Origin: Dysgonomonas sp. 521
GTDB lineage: Bacteria > Bacteroidota > Bacteroidia > Bacteroidales > Dysgonomonadaceae
Assembly: GCF_010501055.1 (NCBI RefSeq)
Contig: NZ_QVMO01000006.1
Coordinates: 26,873-90,872, forward strand
DNA length: 64,000 bases
Reading direction: 5' to 3'
The position numbers and the translations under genes were made by a program. Below are positions 46,801 to 55,465 of the stretch, one piece after another. Within the stretch, counting starts at the first letter, position 1; the number at the start of each line of letters is the position of its first letter. The notes under the pieces are model-generated. The model did no database searches. It had not been told where the DNA came from and was given only the letters and a program-made list of their open reading frames with translations.

Positions 46801-48060
46801 ATGAAAAAAAACGAACTAGTACAAAAATCGTATGAAATAGCAAAAGAACGTTATGCCGCTATCGGTGTAGATGTAGATACTGCTCTGGAGAAACTACAAA
46901 AAATACAGGTATCTATCCACTGCTGGCAAGCCGATGATGTTACAGGTTTTGAAAACCTTGGCAACCTTGGCGGTGGCGGTATCCAGGCTACAGGAAACTA
47001 TCCGGGTAAAGCACGCAATATAGACGAACTTCGCGCTGATATAGAAAAAGTACAGACATTGGTTGGTGGTGATCACCGTTTGAATCTGCATGAGATATAT
47101 GGAGATTTTCAAGGTAAAGTTGTAGACCGCGACCAAGTGGATGCTTCACACTTTACCAGCTGGATGCAATGGGCAAAAGAGAGAAACCTGAAACTGGATT
47201 TTAACTCAACATCTTTCGGCCACCCGAAAAGCGGTGACCTTACTCTGGCTAACCCCGATAAATCTATCCGTGATTTTTGGGTTGAACACACAAAACGTTG
47301 CCGTGCCATTTCGGAAGAAATGGGTAAATTCCAGAATGATCCGTGTATTATGAACATATGGGTACACGATGGCTCTAAAGACCTGACTGTAAACCGTTAT
47401 TTATACCGTTCATTATTAGAGAACTCTTTGGATCAAATATTTGCTCAGGAATATAAGAACATGAAAGACTGTATCGAATCTAAGCTATTCGGTATCGCTC
47501 TTGAAAGCTACACGGTAGGTTCACACGATTTCTATCTGGGATATGGCGCTAAGAAACAAAAGATGGTTACTTTGGATATGGGACACTTCCACCTGACAGA
47601 AAGTGTGGCAGATAAGATTTCTTCATTATTGCTGTTCACTCCTGAAATCATGCTTCATGTAAGCCGCCCAGTACGCTGGGATTCGGACCACGTTGTACTG
47701 TTGAATGACGAAACCACCGAACTGGCGAAAGAAATCGTACGCGCCGACGCTCTTGGTAAGGTACATATCGGTCTTGATTTCTTCGATGCTTCTATCAACC
47801 GTATCGGCGCATATGTGATTGGTATCCGTTCTACTCAAAAAGCATTCCTGCAAGGTCTGCTCGAACCTCTTGCCAAACTTCGCGAATACGAAGCCAACGG
47901 CCAGTACTTCGAACGCCTTGCCCTTCTTGAAGAAGCGAAAGGATTGCCTTGGAATGCAGTTTGGGATTACTTCTGTATGAAGAATAATATCGCTGTAGCA
48001 GAAGACTACATTGGTGAAATCCAACAATATGAGAAAGACGTAACTTCTAAAAGAAATTAA
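46801..48060 (+). CDS. rhaA: L-rhamnose isomerase
   Basis: Cytoplasmic metal-dependent enzyme of 419 residues that interconverts L-rhamnose and L-rhamnulose, the first catabolic step. Full length for the family. Segments typical of RhaA include QVSIHCWQADDVTGFE near the N-terminus, LDFNSTSFGHPKSGDLTLAN (metal-site region), NIWVHDGSKDLTVNR, TLDMGHFHLTESV and VHIGLDFFDASINRIGAYV. It lies between the kinase and lactaldehyde reductase genes, only 2 bp from the latter's start. The Bacteroides name for the same function is rhaI. Confidence 0.96.
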   Translation: MKKNELVQKSYEIAKERYAAIGVDVDTALEKLQKIQVSIHCWQADDVTGFENLGNLGGGGIQATGNYPGKARNIDELRADIEKVQTLVGGDHRLNLHEIYGDFQGKVVDRDQVDASHFTSWMQWAKERNLKLDFNSTSFGHPKSGDLTLANPDKSIRDFWVEHTKRCRAISEEMGKFQNDPCIMNIWVHDGSKDLTVNRYLYRSLLENSLDQIFAQEYKNMKDCIESKLFGIALESYTVGSHDFYLGYGAKKQKMVTLDMGHFHLTESVADKISSLLLFTPEIMLHVSRPVRWDSDHVVLLNDETTELAKEIVRADALGKVHIGLDFFDASINRIGAYVIGIRSTQKAFLQGLLEPLAKLREYEANGQYFERLALLEEAKGLPWNAVWDYFCMKNNIAVAEDYIGEIQQYEKDVTSKRN

Positions 48061-48062
48061 CT

Positions 48063-49223
48063 ATGGCAAATAGGATAATATTAAACGAAACATCATATCA
48101 CGGAGCGGGTTCCCGCTCCGAAATTGCTATCGAAATAAGACGGAGAGGATTTAAGAAAGCCTTCTTTGTAACAGATAAAGACTTGATTAAATTCGGTGTA
48201 GCAGCCGAAATAGAGAAAGTACTCAACCATTCGGCAACTCCATACGAAGTATTCAGCGAACTGAAAGCTAATCCTTCTGTAAAAAACGTACAGGATGGTG
48301 TAGATGCCTTCAAGAAGTCGGGAGCCGATTTTATCCTCGCTTTGGGAGGCGGCTCGGCAATAGATACAGCCAAAGGGATAGGCATTGTTGCGGCCAATCC
48401 TGAATTTTATGATATCGTATCATTAGAAGGTGTTGCCGACACAAAGAATAAATCTGTGCCTGTGATTGCTTTGCCTACGACAGCAGGAACAGCGGCCGAA
48501 GTAACGATCAATTATGTAATTACCGACGAAAAGTCGAAAAAGAAAATGGTATGCGTCGACCCTAACGATATACCTGTGGTTGCCATTATCGACCCCGAAC
48601 TGATGTACTCTATGCCCAAAGGGCTTACTGCTGCAACAGGGATGGATGCGCTTACGCATGCTATAGAGTCGTTCATTACTCCGGGAGCTTGGGAAATGTC
48701 GGATATGTTCGAATACAAAGCGATGGAACTGGTACACCTGCATCTGAAAAATGCAGTTGACAGCCCGAAAGACCAAACAGCCCGCGAAGGAATGGCACTT
48801 GCGCAATATGTGGCAGGTATGGGATTTTCTAATGTAGGACTGGGCATTGTACACTCAATGGCACACCCTCTTGGTGCATTCTATGATACGCCTCATGGTG
48901 TAGCCAACGCCTTATTGCTTCCTTATGTGATGGAGTATAACGCCGATTCTCCAGCGGCGCCTAAGTATAAAGATATTGCAAAGGCTTTTGGTGTAGAAGG
49001 CACTGAATCTATGAGTGTGGAGAATGGGATAAAAGCAGCGATAGATGCAGTTAAACAACTGTCGCTGAGCGTTGGCATTCCTCAGAAACTACACGAAATA
49101 GGTGTAAAAGAAGAAGATATACCAGAACTGGCTGTGGCAGCATTCAACGATGTATGCGCAGGAGGTAATCCCCGTCCTGCTTCGGTGAAAGATATAGAGG
49201 AACTATACCATAAAGCGTTCTAA
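48063..49223 (+). CDS. fucO: Lactaldehyde reductase (iron-containing alcohol dehydrogenase)
   Basis: Group III iron-dependent alcohol dehydrogenase of 386 residues that reduces L-lactaldehyde, made by the aldolase, to L-1,2-propanediol with NADH, in the cytoplasm. The nucleotide-binding loop is ALGGGSAIDTAKG, followed by ALPTTAGTAAEVT, and the metal-binding His residues lie in VHSMAHPLGAFYDTPHGVANA (read as two parts). Starts 2 bp after the isomerase gene, so translation is coupled. Its place in the rhamnose operon supports the lactaldehyde role; Bacteroides uses the name rhaO. Regeneration of NAD+ fits anaerobic growth. Confidence 0.93.
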   Translation: MANRIILNETSYHGAGSRSEIAIEIRRRGFKKAFFVTDKDLIKFGVAAEIEKVLNHSATPYEVFSELKANPSVKNVQDGVDAFKKSGADFILALGGGSAIDTAKGIGIVAANPEFYDIVSLEGVADTKNKSVPVIALPTTAGTAAEVTINYVITDEKSKKKMVCVDPNDIPVVAIIDPELMYSMPKGLTAATGMDALTHAIESFITPGAWEMSDMFEYKAMELVHLHLKNAVDSPKDQTAREGMALAQYVAGMGFSNVGLGIVHSMAHPLGAFYDTPHGVANALLLPYVMEYNADSPAAPKYKDIAKAFGVEGTESMSVENGIKAAIDAVKQLSLSVGIPQKLHEIGVKEEDIPELAVAAFNDVCAGGNPRPASVKDIEELYHKAF

Positions 49224-49299
49224 AAAACTAATTATGAATGGTTTCTCCTTATAAACCGCATAGTTTGTAATTCATAATTTATAACTCATAATTAAAAAC

Positions 49300-50334
49300 A
49301 TGAATACAATCATAGGATTAATTATTATCGCCATAGGGAGCCTCGGACAATCGAGTTCTTATGTGCCAATCAATAAAGTCAAAAATTGGTCGTGGGAATG
49401 CTTTTGGCTGATACAAGGTATCTTCGCATGGCTGTTGTTCCCTCTTTTGGGTGCATTGATTGCTCTTCCGTCTGGCGTATCCTTAATAGATGTTTGGTCG
49501 GCCGCAGGAGACGGAATGTGGAAAGCCATTGGCTTCGGTGTTCTCTGGGGTATCGGAGGTTTAACCTTCGGGCTTAGCATGCGTTATCTTGGCGTTGCTC
49601 TGGGGCAGTCTTTATCGTTGGGAACGTGTTCTGCTTTCGGGACGCTGATTCCGGCTATCTTAGGCGGTCAGGACCTGTTCTCCGGCGACGGGCTTATACT
49701 GCTTATAGGCGTAAGTATCGCCATTGCGGGTATTGCCATTATCGGTTATGCAGGTGCGTTGAAATCGCAAAATATGTCGGAAGAAGAGAAGAAAAAGGCC
49801 GTGAAAGATTTTGCCTTGAAAAAAGGTATTCTTATAGCATTGCTCGCAGGGGTAATGAGTGCCTGTTTCAATCTGGGGCTCGAAGCCGGTGCACCTATCA
49901 AAGCACATCTGGCCAGCCTTGGGGCTAATGAGCTTCTGGTGCTGAATCCTGTCATATTGTTGGTAACAATCGGAGGTTTTATTACGAATGCATGTTATTG
50001 CCTTTTCCAGAATTATAAGAATAAGACATTTAGCGATTATACGACAGCATCGGCTTCTACTTGGGTAAACAACCTTATATTCTGTGCTTTGGCCGGATTA
50101 CTTTGGTATTCCCAGTTTTTTGGGCTGGGTATTGGGCAAAGTTTCTTCGAACCGGGTAGTGTCATGATGGCTTTCTCGTGGAGTATCCTGATGTCGTTGA
50201 ATGTAATATTCAGCAACTTATGGGGAATCATACTGAAGGAATGGAAAGGATCGGGACAAAAGACAATCGCTGTACTGATTACCGGATTGGCAGTACTGAT
50301 TATTTCTATAATTTTACCACAAATATTGAAATAG
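49300..50334 (+). CDS. rhaT: L-rhamnose/proton symporter
   Basis: Inner-membrane sugar transporter of 344 residues in the RhaT family (drug/metabolite transporter superfamily), with about ten predicted membrane helices. It brings L-rhamnose freed in the periplasm into the cytoplasm. Visible features are the first helix IIIAIGSLGQSSSYVPINKVK, WSWECFWLIQGIFAWLLFP, LGVALGQSLSLGTCSAFGTL, AGVMSACFNLGLEAGAPI and the C-terminal helix IAVLITGLAVLIISIILP. It follows the lactaldehyde reductase gene by 76 bp. Bacteroides naming would be rhaP. Confidence 0.94.
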   Translation: MNTIIGLIIIAIGSLGQSSSYVPINKVKNWSWECFWLIQGIFAWLLFPLLGALIALPSGVSLIDVWSAAGDGMWKAIGFGVLWGIGGLTFGLSMRYLGVALGQSLSLGTCSAFGTLIPAILGGQDLFSGDGLILLIGVSIAIAGIAIIGYAGALKSQNMSEEEKKKAVKDFALKKGILIALLAGVMSACFNLGLEAGAPIKAHLASLGANELLVLNPVILLVTIGGFITNACYCLFQNYKNKTFSDYTTASASTWVNNLIFCALAGLLWYSQFFGLGIGQSFFEPGSVMMAFSWSILMSLNVIFSNLWGIILKEWKGSGQKTIAVLITGLAVLIISIILPQILK

Positions 50335-50431
50335 GCCCCCTAGCCCCCAAAGGGGGGATTTAGATAAAGAACAAAAGAATTAATTAAAAATACTCTCTTA
50401 CAGCCTCCCCTTTGGGGAGGACGGGAGAGGC
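50334..50431. repeat. Palindromic repeat (cccccaaaggggg type) between rhaT and rhaD
   Basis: Left arm around gcccccaaagggggg (50343-50357) and right arm around cctcccctttggggagg (50404-50420); the right arm is a degenerate inverted copy of the left. C-rich repeats of this kind are common in Bacteroidota, from memory. It lies inside the rhamnose operon just before rhaD and could modulate the level of the last gene. Confidence 0.6.
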
Positions 50432-50444
50432 TAATTGTAAAAAA

Positions 50445-51254
50445 ATGAAATCAATATTAGATGGACGTCCGGAACTGGCCAAACGGGTAAACGATGTAGC
50501 CGAAGTAGCCGGATATCTATGGCAAAAAGGATGGGCCGAACGCAATGGCGGTAACATCACCATCAACATTACCGACGTAGTGGATGATGAAATAAAAGCC
50601 ATGAAGCCTATCAGCGAAGTATTCCAAATAGGAAAACCGCTTACTTATCTGAAAGGATGTTATTTCTTCTGCAAAGGGACAAACAGACGTATGCGCGACC
50701 TGGCACGCTGGCCTATGGACAACGGTTCGGTGATTCGTATACTGGACGATTGCGCCAGCTACGTGATTATAGCCGACAATCCGGTGAAACCTACATCAGA
50801 ATTGCCATCGCATTTATCTATGCATAATTATCAGATAAGCATAGGTTCGGGATACAAGGCAGCATTGCATACACATCCTATCGACCTGATTGCAATGACG
50901 CACAATCCCGCTTTCCTCGAAAAGGATAAACTTACCTATCTGCTATGGAGTATGATTCCTGAAACGCGTGCTTTCTGCCCGAAAGGGCTTGGCATTATCC
51001 CTTACAAAATGCCTAGTTCGATGGAACTGGCCGATGCTACAGTGGAGATGCTGAAAGAATATGATGTGGTGATGTGGGAAAAACATGGTGTTTGCTCTGT
51101 GAGCGAGAATATCATGGAAGCCTTCGATATGGTAGATACCTTGTCAAAATCGGCACAGATTTATCTTACAGCCAAATCGATGGGTTTTGAGCCGGAAGGT
51201 ACAAGTATGAAAGATATGGAAGCTTTGAGAGCTGCTTTCAACTTGCCGAAGTAG
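50445..51254 (+). CDS. rhaD: Rhamnulose-1-phosphate aldolase
   Basis: Class II zinc-dependent aldolase of 269 residues that splits L-rhamnulose 1-phosphate into dihydroxyacetone phosphate and L-lactaldehyde. The ATG at 50445 is chosen because the upstream extension to 50412 runs through the palindromic repeat. Characteristic segments are WAERNGGNITINI, the phosphate region, SELPSHLSMHNY, the metal ligands in ALHTHPIDLIAMTHNP, the third His in VVMWEKHGVCSV. It ends the rhamnose operon; a terminator follows at 51288-51320. Confidence 0.95.
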   Translation: MKSILDGRPELAKRVNDVAEVAGYLWQKGWAERNGGNITINITDVVDDEIKAMKPISEVFQIGKPLTYLKGCYFFCKGTNRRMRDLARWPMDNGSVIRILDDCASYVIIADNPVKPTSELPSHLSMHNYQISIGSGYKAALHTHPIDLIAMTHNPAFLEKDKLTYLLWSMIPETRAFCPKGLGIIPYKMPSSMELADATVEMLKEYDVVMWEKHGVCSVSENIMEAFDMVDTLSKSAQIYLTAKSMGFEPEGTSMKDMEALRAAFNLPK

Positions 51255-51287
51255 GCTGCGAATCTTCATATAAAAGCTATTAAAATC

Positions 51288-51320
51288 AAGGGTAGGGAAT
51301 ATTTTCCTGCCCTTATTTTT
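51288..51320 (+). terminator. Terminator of the rhamnose operon
   Basis: Arms aagggtaggga (51288-51298) and ttcctgccctt (51304-51314) pair with G-T wobbles, followed by attttt. It lies 33 bp beyond the rhaD stop. Confidence 0.75.
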
Positions 51321-51455
51321 GTCGCATTTTTGCTTGAGCCGTTTTTTCGGTTTACATCATGGTTCACAATCATCAGTCATGTAATGTGCTTATTATCAAA
51401 CTTACACTGAATATTATTTCTATCTTCTAAAACAATAAAAGAAATAATACTACTA

Positions 51456-51650
51456 AGTAACTGTTAGGAAATTTCACGAATTCTTTTTCATAAGAGAAAG
51501 GTTAAGAGTTCTTCGTTCATTTTTAGCTTGTTTTCGGCTAATTTTCTCTTTCACTCAGCTCAAGTAGCCCGCTACTATCGCTTCGTGGAAATAAAAATTA
51601 TCTCAAAAACAATTCTAAAAATCAGAACGAGAAATTTCCTAACGGTTACT
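51456..51650. repeat. MITE-like inverted-repeat element, family 2, copy 2
   Basis: Ends agtaactgttaggaaatttc (from 51456) and gaaatttcctaacggttact (to 51650) are inverted with one mismatch over 20 bp. The interior matches the element at 17003-17186: gttcttcgttcatttttag, gttttcggct, tagcccgct and a shared atcgcttcg/atcgtttcg block. The 461-bp gap 51255-51715 otherwise holds the terminator above and no gene. Confidence 0.65.
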
Positions 51651-51715
51651 AAGAAACTGTTTAAAATTTAGCGAAAATTTTTATTACAGGTTCAACAATG
51701 ACAAAAGCAAATGAA

Positions 51716-52582
51716 TTAATATTTGATCAGCATTTGCTCAATCAATGTACGGTACTCGCTGGGGGTTGAACCTTTCTTCTTTTTGAAAATACGAATGAAA
51801 TTAGACAGATTGTTGAAACCGCATAGAAAACAGATTTCCGCTATAGAATGTGTAGTTTCCGATAGCATCTGGCAGGCTTTAGCAACCCGTAGGTTAATAA
51901 CATAATCGATAAACGTACAGCGGGTTTTCTTTTTGAAAAAATGGCTGAATGCTGATTCCGACATGTTTACCATTTCAGCTACTTCACTTAACTTAATCTG
52001 ATTCTCATAATTCTTTTCAATATAATCACATACTTTAGCGATCCGACGGCTTTTGGAAACGCGGACAATTGCTTGCGAATCGTATCCGTTATCCATTAAT
52101 ACACTCCTGTCAGAAATAGAAAGGTCGTGAAGAATAGAAAAGAACTCCAATACTGTCTGAAAGCCCTGCATCTTGGTTAATTTTAATATACGGTCTTTCA
52201 TATCCAGCCGGGTTTTCTCCGAAAAGCATATACCGCGTTGAGCTTCATAGAGTAAACCTTTTATCTGCGAAAACAATCTTTTCTCCAGTATTGGAAAATT
52301 CAGTAGTTTTTCGGAAAACTGGATAGTTACCACATGGTTTCCCTCTACTATTTCCCCTTGCCAGGCATGAGGAATATTAGGGCCTATCATTACCAAATCC
52401 AGAGTAGAGAATTCTTCTTCGGAATCTCCAACTATACGTTTCCCATATGTATCAATTACCAGATTAATTTCATAATCGGAATGATGGTGCACCGGATAAT
52501 CGAATTTGGCAGACGGATGATTCAGAACAATGAATAAATCATTATCTGACAATGGTGTAATCTCTTTTTGAATCTCTCGCAT
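51716..52582 (-). CDS. AraC-family transcriptional regulator (mannan locus)
   Basis: Regulator of 288 residues. The N-terminal cupin domain has a His-rich ligand strand (YPVHHHSDYEINLV) and MIGPNIPHAWQG; the C-terminal double helix-turn-helix carries LSEVAEMVNMSESAFSHFFK and IAEICFLCGFNNLSNFIRIF. It is divergent from the sodium:solute symporter gene, 157 bp away, with predicted -7 boxes for both directions in the gap. Divergent placement makes control of the mannan locus the best guess. Control of the rhamnose operon is also possible, since that operon ends just beyond it. Confidence 0.9.
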   Translation of the reverse strand: MREIQKEITPLSDNDLFIVLNHPSAKFDYPVHHHSDYEINLVIDTYGKRIVGDSEEEFSTLDLVMIGPNIPHAWQGEIVEGNHVVTIQFSEKLLNFPILEKRLFSQIKGLLYEAQRGICFSEKTRLDMKDRILKLTKMQGFQTVLEFFSILHDLSISDRSVLMDNGYDSQAIVRVSKSRRIAKVCDYIEKNYENQIKLSEVAEMVNMSESAFSHFFKKKTRCTFIDYVINLRVAKACQMLSETTHSIAEICFLCGFNNLSNFIRIFKKKKGSTPSEYRTLIEQMLIKY

Positions 52583-52614
52583 AATGAAAGTTATTATATA
52601 TGTGATATCATATA

Positions 52615-52622
52615 CAAATTTA
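52615..52622 (-). promoter_or_regulatory. Predicted -7 box of the AraC gene
   Basis: Reads TAAATTTG on the minus strand, matching TAnnTTTG, 33 bp upstream of the AraC start. Confidence 0.35.
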
Positions 52623-52707
52623 GAAATAAAATAAAAAAAGCAATAGTTAATTCAAAAAAGTATAACATTTCAATAGGATTGTATAATTATTAATACAACT
52701 TAACGCA

Positions 52708-52715
52708 TACTTTTG
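52708..52715 (+). promoter_or_regulatory. Predicted -7 box of the symporter gene
   Basis: TACTTTTG matches TAnnTTTG and lies 25 bp before the symporter ATG. A TTG at 52679-52681 is too far upstream (26 bp) for ideal spacing, so activation by the AraC protein may be needed. Confidence 0.45.
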
Positions 52716-52739
52716 TAACATGAATATAAATCAATACTC

Positions 52740-54317
52740 ATGGAAAATTTTTCAATCAGCACAATCGATTTAATTATAGTAGTCTTATACATTATATTTA
52801 TAATATGGTGGGGGCTTAAAAATGGGAAAAGTTCGGATTCCCAATCTTACTTTCTTGCCGGGCGGTCAATGCCCTGGTGGATTGTCGGCTTGTCTTTATT
52901 TGCTGCAAGTATATCCAGCACGACCTTAATTGGTCAGTCGGGAGATGCTTATGATACAGGACTTGCCGTTTTCAACTACAACCTGACCGGGATAGTCGTC
53001 ATGGTCTTCTTTGCAGTATTTTTACTGCCACTATATATAAGGTCTAAAGTTTTTACAATTCCCGAATTTTTAGAAAAACGCTTCGATAAACGCTCCCGTT
53101 TTTATTTTTCAGCGATTTGTATTATCGGCAATATATTTTTAGATGCAGCAGGAGCATTGTATGCTGCGGCATTGATTATTAAGCTGATATATCCGGCTGC
53201 TGATTTACAGTTAATTATCATCATATTTGCAGCTATAGCAGCCTCATACACTATTCCCGGAGGATTATCATCGGTGATAAAAACGGAACTGATACAGGCA
53301 ATTATACTGATTATAGGTTCGGTAATACTCACCATCTTCTGTTTCCAGCAGGGTGGAGATTGCTTTATCGATCTGTATAAGAACGGAGATATTCTGGCAA
53401 AACTTATTCGTCCAATGGATGATCCGGCCACCCCGTGGCTTGGACTGATAGTAGGTATGCCGATTTTAGGGATTTATTTCTGGGCGAATAACCAGACGAT
53501 GGTTCAACGGGTGTTAAGCGCCAAAACTGTAGATGAAGGACGGAAAGGCGTTATGCTGAATGGATTTTTAACAATGGCAACTTTGTTTATAATAGCCATA
53601 CCCGGACTTATTGCCAGAGGATTATTCCCGGGACTCGACCGTCCGGATATGGTATATCCGACCATGGTAATCAACTTAATGCCAGTCGGTTTGCTGGCTA
53701 TCATATTAGCGGCATTGTTATCGGCATTGACATCAGCCTTGAGTGCCATTCTGAATTCCACATCTACCTTATTCACAATGGACTTTTACTCTCACTTCAA
53801 CAAAAATGCCGATTCAAAGAAACTGGTAAGGGTGGGAAAAATAGCTTCACTGGTTATCATTATTCTGGCTGCAATATGGGCTCCACAAATCGGTAAATTC
53901 GGCTCATTATTAAAATACTATCAGGAGATGCTTTCCTACATCTCGCCTCCGATAGTGGCAGCTTTCCTTCTGGGTATTTTCAGCAAGAGGGTCAATGGGA
54001 ACGGTACTTTCATCGGGTTGATTAGCGGGTTGGCGATAGCAGTGCTGATGCTTTTCTTCCGTCAAGAGATTTTCGGAGATATGCACTTCCTGCTAGTTGT
54101 TCCTTTCCTGCTTAGTGCCAGTATGTTGATTATGTATTTTACCAGCCTGATGAGTCCGGCGCCTACCAATGAAAAACTTGCAGACACTACTTTCAGGAAG
54201 AATGACCTGATTACAGAATTTAAAGACCTGAGAGGGAATGCCTGGTATAAAAGTTATCTGGGATGGGCCATCCTTCTATTGGGTCTAAGCGCACTTCTTT
54301 GGGTAGCATTCAGCTAG
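52740..54317 (+). CDS. Sodium:solute symporter (SSS family), probable mannoside/sugar importer
   Basis: Inner-membrane transporter of 525 residues with about 13-14 hydrophobic helices. Family signs are SQSYFLAGRSMPWWIVGLSL near residue 34-53, ASISSTTLIGQSGDAYDTG, the LeuT-fold core (LLAIILAALLSALTSALSAI), and STSTLFTMDFY. The SSS family moves sugars or acids with sodium. The gene is first in a likely operon with GH130 (37 bp downstream), so the substrate is probably mannose, mannobiose or a related short mannoside. That is inference from context. Confidence 0.88.
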   Translation: MENFSISTIDLIIVVLYIIFIIWWGLKNGKSSDSQSYFLAGRSMPWWIVGLSLFAASISSTTLIGQSGDAYDTGLAVFNYNLTGIVVMVFFAVFLLPLYIRSKVFTIPEFLEKRFDKRSRFYFSAICIIGNIFLDAAGALYAAALIIKLIYPAADLQLIIIIFAAIAASYTIPGGLSSVIKTELIQAIILIIGSVILTIFCFQQGGDCFIDLYKNGDILAKLIRPMDDPATPWLGLIVGMPILGIYFWANNQTMVQRVLSAKTVDEGRKGVMLNGFLTMATLFIIAIPGLIARGLFPGLDRPDMVYPTMVINLMPVGLLAIILAALLSALTSALSAILNSTSTLFTMDFYSHFNKNADSKKLVRVGKIASLVIIILAAIWAPQIGKFGSLLKYYQEMLSYISPPIVAAFLLGIFSKRVNGNGTFIGLISGLAIAVLMLFFRQEIFGDMHFLLVVPFLLSASMLIMYFTSLMSPAPTNEKLADTTFRKNDLITEFKDLRGNAWYKSYLGWAILLLGLSALLWVAFS

Positions 54318-54354
54318 CAATCAACTGAAAAACAATATAATAAAACTTAATACG

Positions 54355-55371
54355 ATGAAATTAAAAAAATTTCAGGGAAACCCCATTGTGTCTCCCGATG
54401 AAAAAAATGACTGGGAATCATTAGTGACATGCAACCCGGGAGTATACTATGACAACGGAATATTTTACATGCTTTACCGTGCTGCCGGAAACGATGACGA
54501 ACATGTTATCCGCTTGGGATTGGCCACAAGTAAAGATGGTTTTCATTTCGAAAGAGCCTCAGAGCAACCGGTTTTCGGCCCGGGTGTGAATAATTTCGAC
54601 TCGGGGTGCGTAGAAGACCCGCGTATCGTAAAATTCGATAATGAATATTATGTAACTTATGCATACCGCCCATTCCCTCCGGGACAATACTGGAAATTTG
54701 CACATGATGTGGTAAAAATTCCTAAAGTCGGTGCAGATGCTCCTGCCGCCATTGCTAAAAATCTGGGTAATACAGGGCTTGCGGTTACTACTGATTTTAA
54801 GAACTTCAGACGTTTAGGACGTTTAACTTCGCCTGTTCTGGATGACAGGGATGTAATAATTTTCCCTGAAAAAATAAACGGTCAATATGTACTCATGCAT
54901 CGGCCAAAGCAATATATAGGAGAGAGATACGGAGTAAAGTATCCTTCTATCTGGCTTAAATTTTCAGATGATCTTTTAGACTGGGAAGATAAAGAAAGCC
55001 ATTTGCTTTTAACCGGTATTGAAGGTACATGGGAAGAAAAAATAGGAGGAAGTACCCCGCCTTTGAAAACAGAGTATGGTTGGTTAGTTATCTATCATGG
55101 CGTTGAAAATGGAGGTTTAGGTTATTATAGGGCGGGTGCTATCCTTCTCGATCTGGAAAATCCATTAAAGATAATATCGAAAGCTCCGGATTTCATCCTT
55201 GAACCGGAATATGATTATGAGATTGAAGGATACTACAAGGGTTGCGTGTTTCCGACAGGAAACGTAATTGTAGACGACACATTATATGTGTATTACGGAG
55301 GCGCTGATAAATATATAGGTGTTGCAACCTGCAATATCCATGATTTTATCAAAACATTCAAAAAAGTATAA
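54355..55371 (+). CDS. GH130 beta-mannoside phosphorylase family protein
   Basis: Cytoplasmic enzyme of 338 residues (no signal peptide) in family GH130, whose members phosphorolyse beta-1,4-linked mannosides to mannose 1-phosphate. The five-bladed propeller shows KKFQGNPIVSP, GVYYDNGIFYMLYRAAG, the catalytic Asp D88 in GCVEDPRIV, DDRDVIIFPEKINGQY, and WEEKIGGSTPPLKTEYGW. Lies directly after the symporter gene and before susC. It would process what the symporter brings in, saving one ATP per bond. Mannosylglucose and mannobiose phosphorylases are both possible; a few GH130 members are hydrolases. Confidence 0.9.
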   Translation: MKLKKFQGNPIVSPDEKNDWESLVTCNPGVYYDNGIFYMLYRAAGNDDEHVIRLGLATSKDGFHFERASEQPVFGPGVNNFDSGCVEDPRIVKFDNEYYVTYAYRPFPPGQYWKFAHDVVKIPKVGADAPAAIAKNLGNTGLAVTTDFKNFRRLGRLTSPVLDDRDVIIFPEKINGQYVLMHRPKQYIGERYGVKYPSIWLKFSDDLLDWEDKESHLLLTGIEGTWEEKIGGSTPPLKTEYGWLVIYHGVENGGLGYYRAGAILLDLENPLKIISKAPDFILEPEYDYEIEGYYKGCVFPTGNVIVDDTLYVYYGGADKYIGVATCNIHDFIKTFKKV

Positions 55372-55413
55372 CGAATCAGCAGGATTGGTAAATTTTTATT
55401 CATTGTTTCCCTA

Positions 55414-55421
55414 TACTTTTG
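55414..55421 (+). promoter_or_regulatory. Predicted -7 box of the mannan-locus susC
   Basis: TACTTTTG matches TAnnTTTG, with a T-run at 55393-55397 as a possible upstream element. It is 45 bp before the ATG at 55466 and just after the GH130 stop, so susC may have its own promoter. Confidence 0.5.
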
Positions 55422-55465
55422 TTTTGTTAACAAGTTATAAAATAATATTTAATAAAGCTAATCAC

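Noticed and set aside
55319..55465. Upstream extension of the mannan-locus SusC
   Set aside because: It begins with GTG inside the GH130 gene, crosses the likely promoter, and would hide the signal peptide.
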